From Azospirillum tabaci (GTDB lineage: Bacteria > Pseudomonadota > Alphaproteobacteria > Azospirillales > Azospirillaceae): a stretch of DNA of 64,000 nt. How positions within the stretch are numbered: position 1 is the stretch's first letter; the number at the start of each line of letters is the position of its first letter. Of this stretch, positions 8,650 through 16,170 are shown in pieces. Location: assembly GCF_014596085.1 (NCBI RefSeq), contig NZ_JACCJY010000033.1:1-64000 (forward strand). Direction: 5' to 3'. The notes under the pieces were generated by a model. The model saw nothing but the letters and a program-made list of their open reading frames with translations. It was not told where the DNA came from and ran no database searches. Position numbers and translations under genes: made by a program.

Positions 8650-8657
8650 CGACGGTT

Positions 8658-8683
8658 CCCGGCGGGCGAGGGTGTCCGCCGGG
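8658..8683 (+). other. GC-rich hairpin at the predicted 5' end of the argD mRNA
   Basis: CCCGGCGG (8658-8665) pairs with CCGCCGGG (8676-8683), followed by CTTTCCT. It could be the terminator of the ABC-2 permease or a 5'-protecting stem of the argD leader; a GGAGG ribosome site follows at 8696-8700. Confidence 0.45.
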
Positions 8684-8708
8684 CTTTCCTCATTCGGAGG
8701 TTTTCGCT

Positions 8709-9878
8709 GTGATTCCGGTCGTCATGCCCACATATGCCCGCGCCGACATCGTGTTCGAGCGCGGCGAAGGTCCGTATCTGTACGCGACCGACGGGCGACG
8801 ATTCCTGGACTTCGCCGCCGGTGTGGCGGTGAACGTCCTCGGCCACGCGAATCCCTATCTGGTCGAGGCGCTGACCGCCCAGGCCCACAAGCTGTGGCAC
8901 ACCTCCAACCTGTTCCGGGTCGCCGGGCAGGAGAGCCTCGCCAAGCGGCTGACCGAGGCCACCTTCGCCGACACCGTGTTCTTCACGAACTCGGGCGCCG
9001 AGGCGTGGGAGTGCGGCGCCAAGCTGATCCGCAAATACCATTACGAGAAGGGCGACAAGGCCCGCACCCGCATCATCACCTTCGAGCAGGCCTTCCACGG
9101 CCGCACGCTGGCCGCGGTGTCGGCGGCGCAGCAGGAGAAGCTGATCAAGGGCTTCGGCCCGCTGCTCGACGGCTTCGACCTCGTGCCCTTCGGCGATCTG
9201 GAGGCGGTGCGCAACGCCGTGACCGAGCGGACCGCCGGCATCTGCGTGGAGCCGATCCAGGGCGAAGGCGGCATCCGCGCCGGCTCCGTGGAGTTCCTGC
9301 GCGGGCTGCGGGAAATCTGCGACGAGCACGGGCTGCTGCTGTTCCTGGACGAGATCCAGTGCGGCATGGGCCGCACCGGCAAGCTGTTCGCCCATGAGTG
9401 GGCCGGCATCACGCCCGACGTCATGGCGGTGGCCAAGGGCATCGGCGGCGGCTTCCCGCTGGGCGCCTGCCTCGCGACGGAAAAGGCCGCGTCGGGCATG
9501 ACCGCCGGCACCCACGGCTCGACCTACGGCGGCAACCCGCTGGCCACCGCCGTCGGCAACGCCGTGCTGGACAAGGTGCTGGAGCCCGGCTTCCTCGACC
9601 ATGTGCAGCGCATCGGCGGCCTGTTCCAGGACCGGCTGGCCGGGCTGGTGGCCGAGAACCCGTCGGTCTTCAAGGGCGTGCGCGGCAAGGGCCTGATGCT
9701 CGGCCTCGTCTGCGGCCCGGCGGTCGGCGACGTGGTGGCGAAACTGCGCGCCAACGGCCTGCTGTCCGTTCCGGCGGGCGACAACGTGGTCCGGCTGCTG
9801 CCGCCGCTGAACATCGGCGAGGCCGAGGTGGAGGAGGCCGTGGCCATCCTCGCCAAGACCGCCAAGGAGCTGGTGTGA
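8709..9878 (+). CDS. argD: Acetylornithine / succinyldiaminopimelate aminotransferase
   Basis: Class III PLP aminotransferase of 389 residues in arginine biosynthesis (N-acetylglutamate semialdehyde to N-acetylornithine). Seen: FLDFAAGVAVNVLGH, FFTNSGAEAWECGAKLIRKY, FHGRTLAAVSA, FLDEIQCGMGRTGKLF, and the PLP lysine in VAKGIGGGFPLGA at residue 243. GTG 8709 follows GGAGG with 8 bases between, while ATG 8724 would place that site 23 bases away. The stop overlaps the argF start (TGATG), indicating translational coupling. Confidence 0.95.
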   Translation: MIPVVMPTYARADIVFERGEGPYLYATDGRRFLDFAAGVAVNVLGHANPYLVEALTAQAHKLWHTSNLFRVAGQESLAKRLTEATFADTVFFTNSGAEAWECGAKLIRKYHYEKGDKARTRIITFEQAFHGRTLAAVSAAQQEKLIKGFGPLLDGFDLVPFGDLEAVRNAVTERTAGICVEPIQGEGGIRAGSVEFLRGLREICDEHGLLLFLDEIQCGMGRTGKLFAHEWAGITPDVMAVAKGIGGGFPLGACLATEKAASGMTAGTHGSTYGGNPLATAVGNAVLDKVLEPGFLDHVQRIGGLFQDRLAGLVAENPSVFKGVRGKGLMLGLVCGPAVGDVVAKLRANGLLSVPAGDNVVRLLPPLNIGEAEVEEAVAILAKTAKELV

Positions 9879-10792
9879 TGTCCGCCGTTCGTCATTTCCT
9901 CGACATCGACCGGCTGGACAAGGCGACCCTGCGCCGGATCCTCGCCATGGCCGCGACCATCAAGAAGGACATCCCGGCCTACCGCTCGCTGTTCGCGGGC
10001 CGCACGCTGGCGATGATCTTCGAGAAGCCGTCGACCCGCACCCGCGTCTCCTTCGAGGTGGGCATGCGCCAGCTCGGCGGCGACGTGGTGGTGCTGAAGC
10101 CCGACGACATGCAGCTCGGCCGCGGCGAGACCATCGGAGACACCGCCCGCGTGCTGTCCCGCTACGTGGACGCGGTGATGGTCCGCACCATGGGCGAGGA
10201 GCGCGTGCACGAGCTGGCCGAGTTCGCCTCGGTGCCGATCATCAACGGCCTGACCGACCAGTCGCACCCCTGCCAGATCATGGCCGACGTGATGACCTTC
10301 GAGGAGCATCGCGGCCCCATCGAAGGGCGCACGGTGGCCTGGATCGGCGACGTGAACAACGTGGCGGTGAGCTGGGTCCATGTGGCGGTGCGCCTCGGCG
10401 TGGAGATCCGCCTCGGCTGCCCGGAGATCTACGGCCCGGCGCCGGAGCTGCTGGACTGGGTGAAGCGCGAGGGCGGGCGGATCACCGTCACCACCTCGCC
10501 GGAGGAGGCCGTGCGCGGCGCCGACTGCGTGGTCACCGACGCCTGGGCCTCCATGCACAACACCGACGTGGACGAGCGGGCGGCGATCCTGTCGCCCTAT
10601 CAGGTCAACGAGGCGCTGATGGCCCTGGCCGCTCCCGACGCCCTGTTCATGCACTGCCTGCCCGCCCACCGCGGGGAGGAAGTGACCGACGGGGTGATCG
10701 ACGGCCGGCACTCGGTCGTCTGGGACGAGGCGGAAAATCGCCTGCACGCCCAGAAGGCCATACTGGCATGGTGCCTCGGCGCCACTATCTAA
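9878..10792 (+). CDS. argF: Ornithine carbamoyltransferase, anabolic
   Basis: Enzyme of 304 residues converting ornithine and carbamoyl phosphate to citrulline. Seen: carbamoyl-phosphate motif EKPSTRTRVSFEVGM, the HPCQIMAD loop, DAWASMHN, and the ornithine-site HCLPAHRGEEV. It overlaps argD by one base, so the two form an operon. A strong 17-base-pair hairpin begins 35 bases after the stop and separates it from hslO. Confidence 0.97.
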   Translation: MSAVRHFLDIDRLDKATLRRILAMAATIKKDIPAYRSLFAGRTLAMIFEKPSTRTRVSFEVGMRQLGGDVVVLKPDDMQLGRGETIGDTARVLSRYVDAVMVRTMGEERVHELAEFASVPIINGLTDQSHPCQIMADVMTFEEHRGPIEGRTVAWIGDVNNVAVSWVHVAVRLGVEIRLGCPEIYGPAPELLDWVKREGGRITVTTSPEEAVRGADCVVTDAWASMHNTDVDERAAILSPYQVNEALMALAAPDALFMHCLPAHRGEEVTDGVIDGRHSVVWDEAENRLHAQKAILAWCLGATI

Positions 10793-10827
10793 GAGCACTT
10801 GGGGCCAAGAGCCCTTGAGCAAATCCC

Positions 10828-10879
10828 CATGGCCCGGCGCCGCCCCCCGTGACGAACGGGATGGCGGCGCCGGGCCATG
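10828..10879 (+). other. Perfect 17-bp hairpin between argF and hslO
   Basis: Arms 10828-10844 and 10863-10879 are exact reverse complements, with an 18-base loop that itself contains CCCG/CGGG. There is no U-tract. It lies just ahead of the hslO ribosome site (GAGGA, 10895-10899) and covers an unused ATG at 10877. Either a factor-dependent 3' end/RNA-stability element for argDF or a control hairpin of hslO. Confidence 0.7.
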
Positions 10880-10903
10880 GCCTGTCGTAACTTCGAGGAC
10901 ATG

Positions 10904-11851
10904 ATGGACGATCCTTCCGTCCAACCGATCGCCGACGATCTCGTTCTGCCTTTCCAGATCGAGGCGTCGCGCCTGCGCGGCCGCATGGTGAAGCTGGGGC
11001 CCGCGCTGGACGAAATCCTGACCCGCCACGCCTATCCGGAGCCGGTCGCCCGCTTCCTGGCCGAGACGATGACGCTCGCCATGCTGCTGTCCAGCATGCT
11101 GAAGTACGACGGCATCTTCACGCTCCAGACCAAGGGCGACGGTCCGGTACGGCTGATGGTGGCGGACATCACCTCGGTCGGCGACATCCGCGCCTACGCC
11201 CAGTTCGATGAAGAGGCGCTGGCCAAGGCCGCCGACGACGTGGCGATCGCCCCGGCGCCGGCCCTGCTCGGCAAGGGCCACATCGCCTTCACCGTGGACC
11301 AAGGGCCGAACACCGAGCGCTACCAGGGCATCGTCGAGCTGTACGGCAAGACGCTGGCCGACTGCGTGCAGCACTATTTCCGCCAGTCGGAGCAGATCGA
11401 CACCGGCCTGACCGTGTCGGTGGACCAGGAAACCCTGCCGGACGGCAGCAAGGGCGCCTGGCGGGCCGGCGGCATCATGATCCAGCGCCTGCCGCAGGAC
11501 GCCACGGAAAAAGTGCTCGGCTCCGGCGACGAGGACGCGTGGCGCCGCGCCATGGTCCTGCTGTCCAGCACCACCGGCGATGAGCTTCTCGATCCGGAGC
11601 TGCCGGCCCGCGACCTGCTGTTCCGCCTGTTCCACGAGGACGGCGTGCGGGTGTGGCAGCCCAAGGCCCTGCGCTTCGGCTGCCGCTGCTCGCGCGAGCG
11701 GGTGTCGGACATGCTGTCCCGCCTGCCGCGCGACGAGGTGCAGAGCCTGAAGATCGACGACGGGCGGGTCGAGGTGGTCTGCCAGTTCTGCTCCACCGCC
11801 TACCACTTCGACGACGCGGACCTCGACCGGGTCTACGGGACGGCGAAGTAA
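10904..11851 (+). CDS. hslO: Redox-regulated chaperone Hsp33
   Basis: Hsp33 of 315 residues, a cytosolic holdase activated when oxidants release zinc from its C-terminal cysteine tetrad. Seen: the N-terminal substrate-binding domain (VADITSVGDIRAYA, YFRQSEQIDT) and the zinc site CRCSRERV (Cys-x-Cys) plus VCQFCSTAY (Cys-x-x-Cys). ATG 10904 has GAGGA at a 4-base spacing. ATG 10901 is too close to that site, and ATG 10877 lies inside the hairpin arm. It follows argDF but may be expressed separately. A clear terminator follows at 11881-11911. Confidence 0.95.
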   Translation: MDDPSVQPIADDLVLPFQIEASRLRGRMVKLGPALDEILTRHAYPEPVARFLAETMTLAMLLSSMLKYDGIFTLQTKGDGPVRLMVADITSVGDIRAYAQFDEEALAKAADDVAIAPAPALLGKGHIAFTVDQGPNTERYQGIVELYGKTLADCVQHYFRQSEQIDTGLTVSVDQETLPDGSKGAWRAGGIMIQRLPQDATEKVLGSGDEDAWRRAMVLLSSTTGDELLDPELPARDLLFRLFHEDGVRVWQPKALRFGCRCSRERVSDMLSRLPRDEVQSLKIDDGRVEVVCQFCSTAYHFDDADLDRVYGTAK

Positions 11852-11880
11852 GGGGCTCCAGGTTCCGGATGCGCTTGGGA

Positions 11881-11911
11881 AACGGCGCGGCTATAGTGCC
11901 GCGCCGTTTTT
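11881..11911 (+). terminator. Terminator of hslO
   Basis: 11-base-pair stem AACGGCGCGGC (11881-11891) with GCCGCGCCGTT (11898-11908), a 6-base loop, then a run of T to 11911. It sits 30 bases after the stop. Confidence 0.85.
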
Positions 11912-11930
11912 CCGTCTCACCGGAGCGATC

Positions 11931-12518
11931 ATGCCCACCCGCCGTTTCGTTCTCGCCGCCGCTCTCGCCACCATGGCCCTGACGGCCTGCCAGAGCACGC
12001 CGCCGCGTCCGGCGGCCCGGCCCATCGACTATTCCAACTTCGGCCCGATCGTGCTAAGCGCGGGCGGCGTCGACGTGGTGGACGCCCACCGGCCGGCCGG
12101 CACCGCCGTCGACCAGCGCATCCCCCTGCCGCCCGCCGAGGCGGTGCGCCGCTGGGCCAACGAGCGTCTCCAGGCCGCCGGCGGGCCGGGCCGCGTGCGC
12201 GTCACCATCCGCGACGCCAGCATCGTCGAGGTCCAGCTTTCCAAGACCGGCGGGGTGAAGGGCTACTTCACCAACGATCAGGCCCAGCGCTACGACGGGC
12301 GGATCGAGGTCGAGGTCAGCGGCGAGCTGCCCGGCGAGACGACCTTCCGCGGCATGACCAAGGCGACGGTGACCCAGTCCACCACGGTGCCGGAGAACAT
12401 CTCGCTGGCCGACCGTGAGGCGACCCTGCAGGACCTCGTCCGCCGCATGATGGACGATCTGAACGCCCGGCTGGACGCCGGCATCCGCAAGGATCTGGCG
12501 CCGATGGTGCGGCGGTAG
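11931..12518 (+). CDS. Outer-membrane-type lipoprotein of unknown function
   Basis: Lipoprotein of 195 residues: a signal peptide ending in the lipobox LTAC (Cys at residue 20) followed by Gln-Ser, which predicts outer-membrane sorting. The mature domain has a repeated alpha/beta pattern (VRVTIRDASIVEVQLSKTGG, FRGMTKATVTQSTTVPENI) and an Arg-rich helix near the end. I do not recognise a named family beyond alphaproteobacterial conserved lipoproteins. ATG 11931 follows CGGAGCGATC. It is transcribed alone, between the hslO terminator and a palindromic repeat. Confidence 0.75.
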   Translation: MPTRRFVLAAALATMALTACQSTPPRPAARPIDYSNFGPIVLSAGGVDVVDAHRPAGTAVDQRIPLPPAEAVRRWANERLQAAGGPGRVRVTIRDASIVEVQLSKTGGVKGYFTNDQAQRYDGRIEVEVSGELPGETTFRGMTKATVTQSTTVPENISLADREATLQDLVRRMMDDLNARLDAGIRKDLAPMVRR

Positions 12519-12540
12519 GGTTCGGTGGTAGGGGAGGTCT

Positions 12541-12617
12541 TGCCCCCTCCCTATCCCTCCCCCGCTTCGCAGGGGAGGGAAGAGACCCGCGGCGAAGCCG
12601 TGGGAAGGGTGGGGGCA
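12541..12617. repeat. GC-rich extragenic palindromic repeat (copy 1)
   Basis: CCCTCC-CCCGCTTCGCAGGGGAGGG hairpin followed by a GGGAAGGGTGGGGGCA segment, between convergent genes. It shares core and flank with copies at 26731-26872, 37127-37244 and 44265-44373. Confidence 0.7.
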
Positions 12618-12640
12618 CCGCCGTCCCGCCCCAAACACAA

Positions 12641-12668
12641 AAAGGGCCGCCCCGTGGGGCGGCCCTTT
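12641..12668. terminator. Bidirectional terminator between the lipoprotein gene and ahcY
   Basis: AAAGGGCCGCCCC (12641-12653) pairs with GGGGCGGCCCTTT (12656-12668). On the minus strand it is followed by TTTTTGTG, a good U-tract for ahcY. It is 27 bases past the ahcY stop. Confidence 0.85.
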
Positions 12669-12695
12669 CCGTTCCGATCCGTCCGGACCCGCTGA

Positions 12696-14000
12696 TCAGT
12701 AGCGGTAGTGGTCCGGCTTGAACGGGCCTTCGACCTTCACGCCGATGTACTCGGCCTGCTTGGCGGACAGCGTGGTCAGCTTGGCGCCGATCTTGTCCAG
12801 ATGCAGGCGGGCGACCTTCTCGTCCAGATGCTTCGGCAGGACGTAGACCTTGTTCTCGTAGCTGGCGGCGTTGGTCCACAGCTCGATCTGGGCCAGCACC
12901 TGGTTGGTGAAGCTGGCGCTCATCACGAAGCTCGGGTGGCCGGTGGCGCAGCCCAGGTTCACCAGGCGGCCCTGGGCCAGGACGATCAGGCGCTTGCCGT
13001 CGGGGAAGACGACCTCGTCAACCTGCGGCTTGACCTCTTCCCACTTGTAGTTGCGAAGAGCCTCGATCTGGATCTCGCTGTCGAAGTGGCCGATGTTGCA
13101 GACGATGGCGCGGTCCTTCATCTGGCGCATGTGGTCCAGCGTGATGACGTCGACGTTGCCGGTCGCGGTGACGAAGATGTCGCCCTGCGGAGCGGCCTCG
13201 TCCATCGTGACGACCTGATAGCCTTCCATCGCGGCCTGGAGCGCGGTGATCGGGTCGATCTCCGTCACCAGCACGCGCGCACCCTGCGAGCGCAGCGAGG
13301 CGGCCGAACCCTTGCCCACATCGCCGTAGCCGGCGACCACGGCGACCTTGCCGGCGACCATCACGTCGGTGGCGCGCTTGATGCCGTCGACCAGCGACTC
13401 GCGGCAGCCGTAGAGGTTGTCGAACTTCGACTTGGTGACGCTGTCGTTCACGTTGATGGCCGGAACCTTCAGCGTGCCCTTCTTCATCATCTCATAGAGA
13501 CGGTGGACGCCGGTGGTGGTCTCCTCCGACAGGCCGCGGACCTCGGCCAGCATCTCCGGATACTTGTCGTGCATGATCTGGGTGACGTCGCCGCCGTCGT
13601 CCAGGATCATGTTCGGGGTCCAGCCATCGGGACCGCGCAGGGTCTGCTCGATGCACCACCAGAACTCCTCCTCCGTCTCGCCCTTCCAGGCGAAGACCGG
13701 GATGCCGGCGGCGGCGATGGCGGCGGCGGCCTGGTCCTGGGTCGAGAAGATGTTGCAGGACGACCAGCGGACGGTCGCGCCGAGAGCGGTCAGCGTCTCG
13801 ATCAGCACGGCGGTCTGGATGGTCATGTGCAGGCAGCCGACGATGCGGGCGCCGGCCAGCGGCTTGGACTCGCCGAACTCCGCGCGCAGCGCCATCAGGC
13901 CGGGCATCTCGGTCTCGGCGATGGTGATTTCCTTGCGGCCCCACTCGGCGAGGCTGATGTCCTTGACCTTGTAGTCGGTGAAGTTGGCGGGCGCGGCCAT
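12696..14000 (-). CDS. ahcY: S-adenosylhomocysteine hydrolase
   Basis: NAD-dependent enzyme of 434 residues splitting S-adenosylhomocysteine to adenosine and homocysteine, closing the methylation cycle. Seen: the CLHMTIQTAVLIETLTALGA and SCNIFSTQDQAAAAI blocks, VNDSVTKSKFDN (catalytic Lys and Asp), NAD site VAGYGDVGKGSA, and the C-terminal KPDHYRY. The start at 14000 (minus ATG) has AGGAGA 7 bases upstream; longer in-frame starts add unrelated sequence. A 34-bp palindrome at 14096-14129 is a likely control site. It ends in a bidirectional terminator. Confidence 0.97.
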   Translation of the reverse strand: MAAPANFTDYKVKDISLAEWGRKEITIAETEMPGLMALRAEFGESKPLAGARIVGCLHMTIQTAVLIETLTALGATVRWSSCNIFSTQDQAAAAIAAAGIPVFAWKGETEEEFWWCIEQTLRGPDGWTPNMILDDGGDVTQIMHDKYPEMLAEVRGLSEETTTGVHRLYEMMKKGTLKVPAINVNDSVTKSKFDNLYGCRESLVDGIKRATDVMVAGKVAVVAGYGDVGKGSAASLRSQGARVLVTEIDPITALQAAMEGYQVVTMDEAAPQGDIFVTATGNVDVITLDHMRQMKDRAIVCNIGHFDSEIQIEALRNYKWEEVKPQVDEVVFPDGKRLIVLAQGRLVNLGCATGHPSFVMSASFTNQVLAQIELWTNAASYENKVYVLPKHLDEKVARLHLDKIGAKLTTLSAKQAEYIGVKVEGPFKPDHYRY

Positions 14001-14095
14001 CGGGGGGTCTCCTGGGCGGCTGTTTGCGGTACAGCAATGATGAGGGGCGGGCGCACCGGCCCGCTGTGGGGCTGGTGTAGCAGCGCATTTGGAAC

Positions 14096-14129
14096 CCCGC
14101 AAGCATAAAGATATCTTTATGTTTGCGGG
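14096..14129. promoter_or_regulatory. 34-bp palindromic operator upstream of ahcY
   Basis: The core CATAAAGATATCTTTATG (14104-14121) is a perfect palindrome, extended on both sides by CCCGCAA/TTGCGGG with only one mismatched pair. It has no loop, which suits a dimeric protein site better than a terminator. It lies 96 bases upstream of ahcY and about 100 bases before the divergent PAP2 gene. It resembles an ArsR-family-type site (SahR-like regulation of ahcY is inference). Confidence 0.6.
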
Positions 14130-14231
14130 CTAAGTGGTGGGGCCGGCCGCTTGGCCTCAGCCCTTCCGGCCCGGTGGACCTTTTCCGTGCGGGCCGGCGT
14201 TCCCATAACCGGTCTGCGACGGACGGGAGGC

Positions 14232-14990
14232 ATGGGACGGGCGATGGCGCTGGCAGGATTGAGGGCACCCGGCTTCTGGGCGAGGCTCGGCCGGCACCAG
14301 TTGCGGCTTCTCGTCGGCATGGCGGTCAGCGCCGGGCTGATCCTGGCCTTCGCCCTGCTGGCCGGCGAGGTGATCGAGGGCGAGACGGCGGCCTTCGACC
14401 GCGCGGTGCTGATGGCGCTGCGGGTGGCCGGCGATCCGGCGATGCCGCTGGGGCCGCCTTGGCTTCACAACGCGGCGCGGGACGTCACGGCGCTGGGCAG
14501 CATCACCGTGCTGTCGCTGATCACTGCGGTGACGCTGGGTTTCCTGCTGCTTCGGGGAAAGCGCGGGGCGTCGCTTCTGGTGCTGCTGTCGGTCGGCGGC
14601 GGCATGGCGATCAGCGGCCTGCTGAAGAACCAGATCGGACGGGAGCGCCCGGACATCGTTCCCCATGGCGACATCGTCTTCACCGCCAGCTTCCCCAGCG
14701 GCCATTCGCTGCTGTCGGCGGTCGTCTTCCTGACGCTGGGCGCGATGCTGGCGCGCTTCGTCGAGGGGAAACGGCAGAAGGCCTATGTGCTCGTCGTGGC
14801 GATGTCGGTGACGCTGTTGGTCGGGTGCAGCCGGGTCTATCTGGGGGTCCATTGGCCGACCGACGTCCTGGCGGGCTGGTGCGTCGGGGCGGGCTGGGCC
14901 GCGCTGTGCTGGCTCGTCGCCCTGTGGCTGCAAAGACGCGGTGCCGTCGAACCGGAGGATGACGCCGGACCGGTGCCGGATCACACTTGA
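14232..14990 (+). CDS. PAP2 superfamily membrane phosphatase
   Basis: Integral membrane phosphatase of 252 residues with the three-part acid-phosphatase signature: KNQIGRERP, PSGH, and SRVYLGVHWPTDVLAG. Members dephosphorylate undecaprenyl pyrophosphate, phosphatidate or related lipids on the outer face of the inner membrane. Five to six helices are evident. The start is uncertain: ATG 14232 directly follows GGGAGG (1-base spacing), and ATG 14244 is an alternative. It is divergent from ahcY across the large palindrome. Confidence 0.88.
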   Translation: MGRAMALAGLRAPGFWARLGRHQLRLLVGMAVSAGLILAFALLAGEVIEGETAAFDRAVLMALRVAGDPAMPLGPPWLHNAARDVTALGSITVLSLITAVTLGFLLLRGKRGASLLVLLSVGGGMAISGLLKNQIGRERPDIVPHGDIVFTASFPSGHSLLSAVVFLTLGAMLARFVEGKRQKAYVLVVAMSVTLLVGCSRVYLGVHWPTDVLAGWCVGAGWAALCWLVALWLQRRGAVEPEDDAGPVPDHT

Positions 14991-15043
14991 CCCCGCCCGG
15001 CCTCAGCCGATATTTCGGGTGATCCCGCCGTTCAACCCACAGC

Positions 15044-15640
15044 ATGTCGATGTCCGAAGGCGCACTAGACCGTGAAACCCTGCAAGCCGTCGGCGTGCTG
15101 AAGCGCGCTGTGGAGGAGGCGCGGGTGCCGGGTGTGCTGGAGTTCCGGCTGCTCTCCAGCGCGCTGGACCGCACGCTGGAAACGGAAGACCTGCATGAAC
15201 TGAACGAGGCCAAACGCGTTTACGAAACGCTGGACGGCGAATGCCGGACGCTGGTCGTGGAGCGCGCCACCACCCTGGCCCGTGCCGAGGCTGCCGAACG
15301 GCGGGCGCCGTCTGGGGACGTGGAGGCCGAGGAGGAGCGCGAGGCCGTGGTTGTCCCGGCCGCCGCGGTGAAGCCGCAACCGCGGGAACCGCTGCCTCCG
15401 GGTCCGCCACCCGGTCTGCGGGGCGGCAGGACGATGCGCCCGGCCACCGGCTTCCTGGCGGCGCTGAACGGCGTGCGCTCCGCCTCGCGGAGCCAGCCGC
15501 CGGGCCAGCGGACGGAGGACGGGGCGCCCGACAGTCGCGCCACCGCGAAGTCGCGGCTGATGGCGGCGGTGGAGGAGCGGCGCGAGAGCGACCACGGCGC
15601 GCGGTTCCGTTCCGGCGGGCCGGTGTCGGACAGCGACTGA
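15044..15640 (+). CDS. Hypothetical protein with helical N-terminus and Pro/Arg-rich tail
   Basis: 198 residues, no family recognised. Residues 8-85 are predicted helical and acidic (LDRETLQAVGVLKRAVEEAR, LHELNEAKRVYETLDGECR). Residues 90-198 are low-complexity, rich in Pro, Arg, Gly and Ser, probably disordered. No signal peptide or membrane segment. ATG 15044 and 15050 are both possible. It is followed after 22 bases by the next unknown gene, so the two probably form an operon. Codon use matches the neighbours. Confidence 0.55.
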   Translation: MSMSEGALDRETLQAVGVLKRAVEEARVPGVLEFRLLSSALDRTLETEDLHELNEAKRVYETLDGECRTLVVERATTLARAEAAERRAPSGDVEAEEEREAVVVPAAAVKPQPREPLPPGPPPGLRGGRTMRPATGFLAALNGVRSASRSQPPGQRTEDGAPDSRATAKSRLMAAVEERRESDHGARFRSGGPVSDSD

Positions 15641-15662
15641 CCGAGATGAGGATGATCACAGA

Positions 15663-16034
15663 ATGACAGCGTTCAGGGTCGGGGATCAGGTGACGATCCA
15701 CAACAGCCAGACCGGCCCGGAGAGGATCGCCACCGTCGATGCCTTCACCGAGGGCAACCGCTGCATGGTGCTGTCCGACGGCACCAAATGGCGGGCGGAC
15801 GGGCAGCGCCAGTGGCGCGTCGGCAGCGGCTATTACAAGGGGCCGGTGGTCGAGCGGACGCGGCCCGGCGACCTGGACATCGTGACCCGGCGCCGCGCCA
15901 TCGGCGTGATCCGCAAGTTCGCCCAGGATCTGAACATGGAGAGCCCTCTGGACGCCGCGGCGCTGACCCGCATCGTCGAGCGTATTCAGGCGGAGCAGGC
16001 CGCCGCCCCCAAGCCCACGGCGTCCGAGGACTGA
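15663..16034 (+). CDS. Small hypothetical protein with SH3-like N-terminus
   Basis: 123 residues, cytosolic. The N-terminus (FRVGDQVTIHNSQTGPERIATVDAF) looks like a small beta-barrel of the SH3/KOW kind. A helix (RRRAIGVIRKFAQDL) and a short Ala/Glu-rich end (RIVERIQAEQAAAPKP) follow. No catalytic motif is seen. It may be co-transcribed with the upstream unknown gene. The iron-operator-like site at 16101-16119 follows, so the next gene is controlled separately. Confidence 0.6.
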   Translation: MTAFRVGDQVTIHNSQTGPERIATVDAFTEGNRCMVLSDGTKWRADGQRQWRVGSGYYKGPVVERTRPGDLDIVTRRRAIGVIRKFAQDLNMESPLDAAALTRIVERIQAEQAAAPKPTASED

Positions 16035-16100
16035 GAACCACACGTCTCCGGCCCCGTACGTCGAGTGACGCAGGGCGGACCAGCCGTGTTGCGTTAGCAT

Positions 16101-16119
16101 GCAAATGCGTATCATTATC
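16101..16119 (+). promoter_or_regulatory. Fur-box-like operator before the HTH-TrpD2 fusion gene
   Basis: Matches the 19-base Fur consensus at 14 positions, with a perfect right half ATCATTATC (16111-16119). It lies 52 bases upstream of the fusion gene start. Confidence 0.55.
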
Positions 16120-16170
16120 ATGGTATGCAGCCGTGAACCGGCCAGGCAACCGCATTCGGGCTGAATCCAC

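Noticed and set aside
8658..8683. Arginine attenuator with leader peptide ahead of argD
   Set aside because: No small Arg-rich reading frame and no alternative hairpin pair is visible in the short leader.
10877..10879. ATG 10877 as the Hsp33 start
   Set aside because: It sits inside the right arm of a strong hairpin; 10904 has a ribosome site at good spacing.
14001..14095. SAM or SAH riboswitch ahead of ahcY
   Set aside because: No conserved riboswitch core was seen in the leader; only the palindrome and a ribosome site.
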